Source of the DNA: Azospirillum oryzae
Lineage (GTDB): Bacteria; Pseudomonadota; Alphaproteobacteria; Azospirillales; Azospirillaceae
Length of the DNA: 64,000 nt
NCBI RefSeq assembly: GCF_900177515.1
Contig: NZ_FXAK01000001.1
Location: 370,001-434,000, forward strand
Direction: 5' to 3'
The position numbers were made by a program, and so were the translations under genes. Shown piece after piece: positions 59,761-64,000 of the stretch. Below the pieces are notes generated by a model. It did no database searches. It saw only the letters and a list, made by a program, of their open reading frames with translations, and was not told the origin of the DNA. How positions within the stretch are numbered: the stretch's first letter is position 1; each line of letters starts with the position of its first letter.

Positions 59761-60625
59761 TCTTCTCGGCAAGGCAACCAAGCCGGCGCAGAGCGCCACC
59801 GCAGCCGCAAGGATGAAGGACGCGCTGTTCGGCCTCAGCCGCCACGCGCCGCATCTGGTCGAGGTGCCGGTCGACCGCATCGCCCCCAACCCGAACCAGC
59901 CGCGCCGCGAGTTCGACGAGGAGGAACTGCGCGGGCTGTCCGCCTCCATCGAGCGTCACGGGTTGCAACAACCGATCGGCGTTCGCCAGACGGCCGACGA
60001 CAGCTGGCAGCTGGTCTATGGCGAGCGGCGGCTGCGGGCGATGCGGCTCTTGGGACGGGAGACCATCTTCGGCATCCTGTTCACCGGTGACGACGACGAG
60101 GAGATCGCCATCGTCGAAAACCTCCAGCGCAGCGACCTGAACCCGCTGGAGGAATCCGACGCGCTGGCCCGACTGGCCGAACGGCACGGCTATTCCCACC
60201 GCCAGCTTGCCGAGGCGCTCGGCCGCAAGAAGACCTACGTCACCATGATGCTGTCCTTCCAGCGTCTGGCCCCGGCGATCCGCGAGGACTATCCCCTGCT
60301 CCGCCCGACCAAGGCGAAGCTGGAGGCGCTGGCCGCCATCGACGACCAGGACGAGCAGCTCCGCGCCTGGGAAAAGCTGAAGCGCGCCGAGGCCGGTTCC
60401 CCGCCCTCCCCGGCCGCCGCCCAGCCCAGGCGCGAACCGGTCAGCGTCCCCGCCGGCATCGCGTCCAGCGCCCTGCCCAAGCGCGTCTCCAAGCCGGTCT
60501 TCCAGGCCCGCGACATGCTGCAGGAACTTCAGGCCAAGCCGCAGCCGCTGTCCGACACCGACCGGCAGGCGCTGGCCGACATGCGCACCGCCATCGACGC
60601 CATCCTGGCCGGAGCCGGAAAGTAA
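59750..60625 (+). CDS. parB: ParB-type partition protein
   Basis: A 291-residue ParB. The CTPase motifs are IAPNPNQPRREFDEEELRGL (box near residue 45), then YGERRLRAMRLLG and AIVENLQRSDLNPLEESDALARL in parts. A helix-turn-helix lies at YSHRQLAEALGRKKTYVTMML. The C-terminal part should dimerise. The GTG at 59750 has an AAGGAGG site inside parA. Two copies of a 15-base palindrome follow within a few bases and are likely its binding site. Confidence 0.92.
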   Translation: MSRSLLGKATKPAQSATAAARMKDALFGLSRHAPHLVEVPVDRIAPNPNQPRREFDEEELRGLSASIERHGLQQPIGVRQTADDSWQLVYGERRLRAMRLLGRETIFGILFTGDDDEEIAIVENLQRSDLNPLEESDALARLAERHGYSHRQLAEALGRKKTYVTMMLSFQRLAPAIREDYPLLRPTKAKLEALAAIDDQDEQLRAWEKLKRAEAGSPPSPAAAQPRREPVSVPAGIASSALPKRVSKPVFQARDMLQELQAKPQPLSDTDRQALADMRTAIDAILAGAGK

Positions 60626-60627
60626 GA

Positions 60628-60675
60628 CTGGTCGGAATCCGACCACCGCGCGAAGGGTGGTCGGATTCCGACCAG
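60628..60675. other. Double palindrome, candidate parS centromere
   Basis: Two 20-base arms, CTGGTCGGAATCCGACCACC and its exact complement, are separated by eight bases. Each arm contains a 15-base palindrome, GGTCGGA-N-TCCGACC, so the site has two ParB-sized boxes in opposite orientation. It begins three bases after the parB stop. The same 15-mer recurs at 3596-3610. There is no T tract, so a terminator is less likely, although a stem this strong could also stop transcription. Confidence 0.6.
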
Positions 60676-60728
60676 GATTGAACTCTTCCAAAATCGCCCT
60701 CTCCCGCCCCGGGAGAGGGAATCTCAGA

Positions 60729-61400
60729 TCACCTCCCCTCCCCGCCCGCATTCGCCAGCCAATGCCCGATCGGCTTCTGCGGGTTGTCGGACGCCTCGCT
60801 CCAACCCGGCGGCACGCCCTGCATGTCGGGCAGGCGGTGGGCGATGCCCTTGTGGCAGTCGATGCAGGTGCGCTCCCCGGTGAACAGGTACTGTTCATGG
60901 ATGCGCGCCGCCCGCGCCCCCTGCTTGGTGATGTCCATCGAATCGGCGCTGTGGCAGTTGCGGCATTCCAGCGAGTTGTTCGCCTTCAGCCGCGCCCACT
61001 CATGCTCGGCCAGTTCGCGGCGCTTCGCCAGAAACTTGTCGCGCGTGTCGATGGTGCCGAAGATCTTGCCCCAGACCTCCTTCGACGCCTGCATCTTGCG
61101 GGCGATCTTGTCGGTCCACTGATGCGGCACATGGCAGTCGGGGCAGGTCGCCCGCACGCCCGACCTGTTGGTGAAGTGGATGGTCTGCTTCATCTCCTCA
61201 TAAGGGTTCGCCTGCATCTCGTGACAGCCGATGCAGAAGGCTTCCTTGTTGGTGGCCTCCAACGCGGTGTTGAAGCCGCCCCAGAACATCACGCCGGCGA
61301 TGAAGCCGCCCAGCGTCAGGAAGCCCAGGCTGAAGGTCCGGCTGGGACGGGAGAAGGTCTGCCACGCCTTTTTCAGCGACACCGGAACCCGCGGTTTCAT
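60729..61400 (-). CDS. napC: NapC-type tetraheme quinol dehydrogenase
   Basis: A 223-residue membrane-anchored cytochrome. One N-terminal helix ([17 protein letters not shown]) is followed by four CxxCH heme sites: CIGCH, CPDCH, CRNCH and CIDCH. It passes electrons from quinol to the periplasmic NapAB complex. The ATG at 61400 follows GGGGGGAT and overlaps the napB stop by four bases. It is the last gene of the operon. Confidence 0.95.
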   Translation of the reverse strand: MKPRVPVSLKKAWQTFSRPSRTFSLGFLTLGGFIAGVMFWGGFNTALEATNKEAFCIGCHEMQANPYEEMKQTIHFTNRSGVRATCPDCHVPHQWTDKIARKMQASKEVWGKIFGTIDTRDKFLAKRRELAEHEWARLKANNSLECRNCHSADSMDITKQGARAARIHEQYLFTGERTCIDCHKGIAHRLPDMQGVPPGWSEASDNPQKPIGHWLANAGGEGR

Positions 61401-61882
61401 CGACGATCCCCCCGGTCCGACGGCCGGCTGACCAGACTGTCGAGATCCTTGAAGGTATTCGGGACGATGGGCTGGGCCGTGGTCTGCGGCACATGGCACT
61501 GCATGCAGAAATACCGCCGCGGCGACACGGCGCCCAGCGTCTGGCCCTCACGGTCGACGTAATGGGTGATGCTGACCATCGGCGCCTGCACCGCCTCGGT
61601 GAAGCGGCGGCTGTGGCAGGTCAGGCACTGGTTGTTGTTCAGCGTGATCTGGTAATCACGGACATTGTGTGGGATCACCGGCGGCTGCTCCGGGTAATTG
61701 CGGGCGACGCGGCGGTCGTCGGTGACGTCCGGCGGGATCGGCGGGGCAGGGTTCTGCTCGACGAAATTGACCGGCGGCCGGAACGGCGAGTCCAGGCGCA
61801 GCGCGGGCGTACCTTGCGCCGACAGAACCGCCGGCACGAGGAAGGGCAGAGCCGCCAGCGCGGCAAGGTGATGGGGTCGCAT
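61397..61882 (-). CDS. napB: NapB diheme cytochrome subunit
   Basis: A 161-residue exported protein. A signal peptide ([20 protein letters not shown]) is followed by the NapB segment [13 protein letters not shown] and two heme sites, CLTCH and CMQCH. It is the electron-transfer partner of NapA. It lies 15 bases after napA and overlaps napC. Confidence 0.95.
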   Translation of the reverse strand: MRPHHLAALAALPFLVPAVLSAQGTPALRLDSPFRPPVNFVEQNPAPPIPPDVTDDRRVARNYPEQPPVIPHNVRDYQITLNNNQCLTCHSRRFTEAVQAPMVSITHYVDREGQTLGAVSPRRYFCMQCHVPQTTAQPIVPNTFKDLDSLVSRPSDRGDRR

Positions 61883-61897
61883 GGCTCAACTCCTCCC

Positions 61898-64000
61898 TCA
61901 GGCAGCGACGATCTTGACGGCGCACTTCTTGAAGTCGGTCTGCTTGCTGATTGGGTCGGTGGCGTCCAGCGTGCATTTGTTGATGAGCCGGGCGGAGTCG
62001 AACCACGGCACGAACACCACGCCGCGCGGCGGCTTGTTGCGCCCGCGCGTCTCCACCCGCGTCAGCATTTCGCCGCGGCGGGAGACCACCTTCACCTCCG
62101 ATCCGCGGCGCAAGCCCCGCGCCTTGGCATCGTCGGGATGCATGAAGACCAGGGCCATCGGCATCGCCTTGTACAGCTCCGGCACCCGCATGGTCATCGA
62201 CCCGCTGTGCCAATGCTCCAGCACGCGCCCCGTCACCAGCCACAGGTCGAAGTCATGGTCGGGCGCCTCCGCCGGCGGCTCGTAGGGGAAGGCGAAGACG
62301 TTGGCCTTGCCGTCCGGGTTGCCGTAGAACCGCACGTCCTCGCCCGTCTTCACGAAGGGGTCGTAGCCCTCGCGGTAGCGCCAGCGCGTCTCCTTGCCGT
62401 CCACCACCGGCCAGCGCAGGCCGCGCACCTGATGATAGGTGTCGAAGGGCGCCAGATCATGGCCGTGCCCGCGCCCGAAATCGGCATACTCCTCGAACAA
62501 CCCCTTCTGGACGTAGAAGCCGAAATGCTTGGCTTCGTCGTTGGCATAGTCCTGATCGACGTCCGACAGCGGAAAGCGGTCGACGGTGCCGTTGCGGTAC
62601 AGCACGTCGAACAGCGTCTTGCCGCGATAGGACGGGTTGGCGTCCAGCACCGCCGCCGGCCACACCTCGTCGGTGGTGAAGCGCTTGGAGAACTCCATCA
62701 GCTGCCACAGATCCGACCGCGCCTCCCCCGGTGCAGTGACCAGCTGGTGCCAGAAATGGGTGCGGCGTTCGGCGTTGCCGTAGGCGCCTTCCTTCTCCAC
62801 CCACATCGCCGCCGGCAGGATCAGGTCGGCGGCGGACGCGGTGACGGTGGGGTAGGCGTCCGACACCACGATGAAATTGTCCGGGTTGCGGTAACCGGGA
62901 TAGGTCTCGTTGGCGCTGTTCGGTGCCGCCTGCAGGTTGTTGTTCACCATGATCCAGTAGGCGTTCAGCTTGCCGTCCTTCAGCATCCGGTCCATCAGCA
63001 CGGCGTGATAGCCGATCTTGCCCGGCAGCAGGTCCTTCGGCAGCTTCCACGCCTCCTCCGCATGGGCACGGTGGGTCGGGTTGGTGACCTGCATGTCGGC
63101 AGGCAGCCGGTGGGCGAAGGTCCCGACCTCGCGCGCGGTGCCGCAGGCCGACGGCTGCCCGGTCAGCGAGAAAGGACCGTTCCCCGGCTGGGAGATTTTC
63201 CCGGTCAGCAGATGGATGTTGTAGACCATGTGGTTGGCCCAGACGCCGCGGACATGCTGGTTGAACCCCATGGTCCACAGCGACATGACCTTGGTCTTCG
63301 GGTCGGCATACAGTTCCGCCAACGCGGTCAGCCGCTCCTTCGGCACTCCCGTCAGCTCCGCCGTGTAATCCGCCGTGTAGGTGCTGACGAACTTGGCGAA
63401 GGCGTCGAAATCGATGGGCTTGGAATCGGTCGGGTCCTTGGCGTTGGCCGCCCGCACCTCCAGCACATTCTCCGGCCGCAGCCCATAGCCGATGTCCTTC
63501 TGGCCGAGCCGGAAGTTGCAGTGCTTTTCGACGAACTCCCTGTTCACCCGGTTGGTCTGGATGATGTGGTTGGCGATGAAGTTCAGGATCGCCAGATCGG
63601 TCCCCGGCGTGAAGATCATCGGGATGTCGGCCAGCTCGAAGCTGCGATGCTCGAAGGTCGACAGCACCGCCACTTTGACATGCTGGTGCGCCAGCCGGCG
63701 GTCGGTGACGCGGGTCCACAGGATGGGGTGCATCTCCGCCATGTTGGAGCCCCAGAGGACGAAGGCGTCGGCATTCTCGAAATCGTCGTAGCAGCCCATC
63801 GGCTCGTCCATGCCGAAGGTGCGGATGAAGGCGACGGCGGCCGACGCCATGCAGTGGCGGGCGTTGGGGTCAAGGTTGTTGGTGCGGAAGCCGGCGCGCA
63901 TCAGCTTCGTCGCGGCATAGCCCTCCCAGATCGTCCATTGCCCGGAGCCGAACATGCCGACCGCCTCCGGCCCCTTCTCCTTCAGCACCCGCTTCCACTG
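61898..64000 (-). CDS. napA: NapA periplasmic nitrate reductase, N-terminus outside the window
   Basis: The last 700 residues of NapA. The Mo-coordinating cysteine is in [14 protein letters not shown], followed by [14 protein letters not shown] and [12 protein letters not shown]. The molybdopterin-binding end includes [19 protein letters not shown] and the typical C-terminus [14 protein letters not shown]-like [12 protein letters not shown]. The missing ~130 residues should contain the Tat signal and the [4Fe-4S] motif. The frame stays open to the right edge. It reduces nitrate to nitrite in the periplasm; any napEFD genes would lie beyond 64000. Confidence 0.96.
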   Translation of the reverse strand, partial: QWKRVLKEKGPEAVGMFGSGQWTIWEGYAATKLMRAGFRTNNLDPNARHCMASAAVAFIRTFGMDEPMGCYDDFENADAFVLWGSNMAEMHPILWTRVTDRRLAHQHVKVAVLSTFEHRSFELADIPMIFTPGTDLAILNFIANHIIQTNRVNREFVEKHCNFRLGQKDIGYGLRPENVLEVRAANAKDPTDSKPIDFDAFAKFVSTYTADYTAELTGVPKERLTALAELYADPKTKVMSLWTMGFNQHVRGVWANHMVYNIHLLTGKISQPGNGPFSLTGQPSACGTAREVGTFAHRLPADMQVTNPTHRAHAEEAWKLPKDLLPGKIGYHAVLMDRMLKDGKLNAYWIMVNNNLQAAPNSANETYPGYRNPDNFIVVSDAYPTVTASAADLILPAAMWVEKEGAYGNAERRTHFWHQLVTAPGEARSDLWQLMEFSKRFTTDEVWPAAVLDANPSYRGKTLFDVLYRNGTVDRFPLSDVDQDYANDEAKHFGFYVQKGLFEEYADFGRGHGHDLAPFDTYHQVRGLRWPVVDGKETRWRYREGYDPFVKTGEDVRFYGNPDGKANVFAFPYEPPAEAPDHDFDLWLVTGRVLEHWHSGSMTMRVPELYKAMPMALVFMHPDDAKARGLRRGSEVKVVSRRGEMLTRVETRGRNKPPRGVVFVPWFDSARLINKCTLDATDPISKQTDFKKCAVKIVAA

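Noticed and set aside
60628-60675. The double palindrome as a simple intrinsic terminator of parAB
   Set aside because: It has no T tract, each arm is itself palindromic, and its 15-mer recurs far away in noncoding DNA, so a protein-binding site fits better. A secondary terminator role is not excluded.

Overview
The window is GC-rich, densely coded DNA of an alphaproteobacterium, most likely Azospirillum or a close relative. This is inferred from protein style and gene content; no rRNA or other taxonomic marker is present. A parAB partition operon with palindromic candidate centromere sites, remnants of a traJ/traK mobilization region, several IS pieces and two toxin-antitoxin pairs suggest a megaplasmid or chromid rather than the main chromosome.

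Layout. (1) 1-4148, minus strand: start of an exported protein, a split VioB-like pair (a ferritin-like protein and a separate protein resembling the VioB N-terminal region) and a PAAR-like DUF4280 protein. (2) 4531-6045: an orphan B12-binding radical SAM enzyme. (3) 6085-22515: a 16-kb catabolic divergon. The minus arm holds a thiolase, a substrate-binding protein, an iron alcohol dehydrogenase and livGFHM-type ABC transporter genes. The plus arm holds an APH-type kinase, an ACAD10/11-type acyl-CoA dehydrogenase, an SDR, a class III CoA transferase, an acyl-CoA synthetase, a nitroreductase, an HSD10-like 3-hydroxyacyl-CoA dehydrogenase and a histidine phosphatase. A convergent FCD-type GntR regulator closes it. 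Matching TAGTC-N-GACTA palindromes lie in the central promoter region and upstream of the regulator. The kinase plus dehydrogenase pair points to a 4-hydroxy- or 4-oxo-acid substrate handled as in levulinate (Lva) catabolism.

(4) 22931-27259: a DnaQ-like exonuclease, a ferric-reductase-like flavocytochrome, and a permease/thioredoxin pair flanked by related 37-bp repeats. (5) 27493-36381: MFS transporter and DUF1330 genes divergent from a TetR regulator, followed by a CoxG-like protein, an MmsA-type aldehyde dehydrogenase and a three-subunit molybdenum hydroxylase. Three ACCA-NN-TGGT-type operators mark this as one regulon. (6) 36418-47433: a MASE1 histidine kinase/FixJ-type regulator pair divergent from two tandem-domain universal stress proteins, a PtsN-like EIIA and a complete Mrp/Pha cation/proton antiporter operon with fused A and B subunits.

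(7) 47453-57659: a mosaic accessory region. It holds an IS5-type element with an amber-interrupted transposase, a traJ remnant cut by it, a phased-repeat tract (oriT candidate), traK, hipBA, an integrase fragment, a frameshifted lipoprotein, vapBC, fragments of a hybrid kinase and a BLUF protein, a chemoreceptor, an IS110-type remnant, a 34-bp perfect palindrome and an intact IS110-family transposase. (8) 57673-64000: an SDR, parA (with a fused helix-turn-helix) and parB, a double palindromic candidate parS whose 15-bp unit recurs at 3596, and the periplasmic nitrate reductase genes napABC, with napA running off the right edge.
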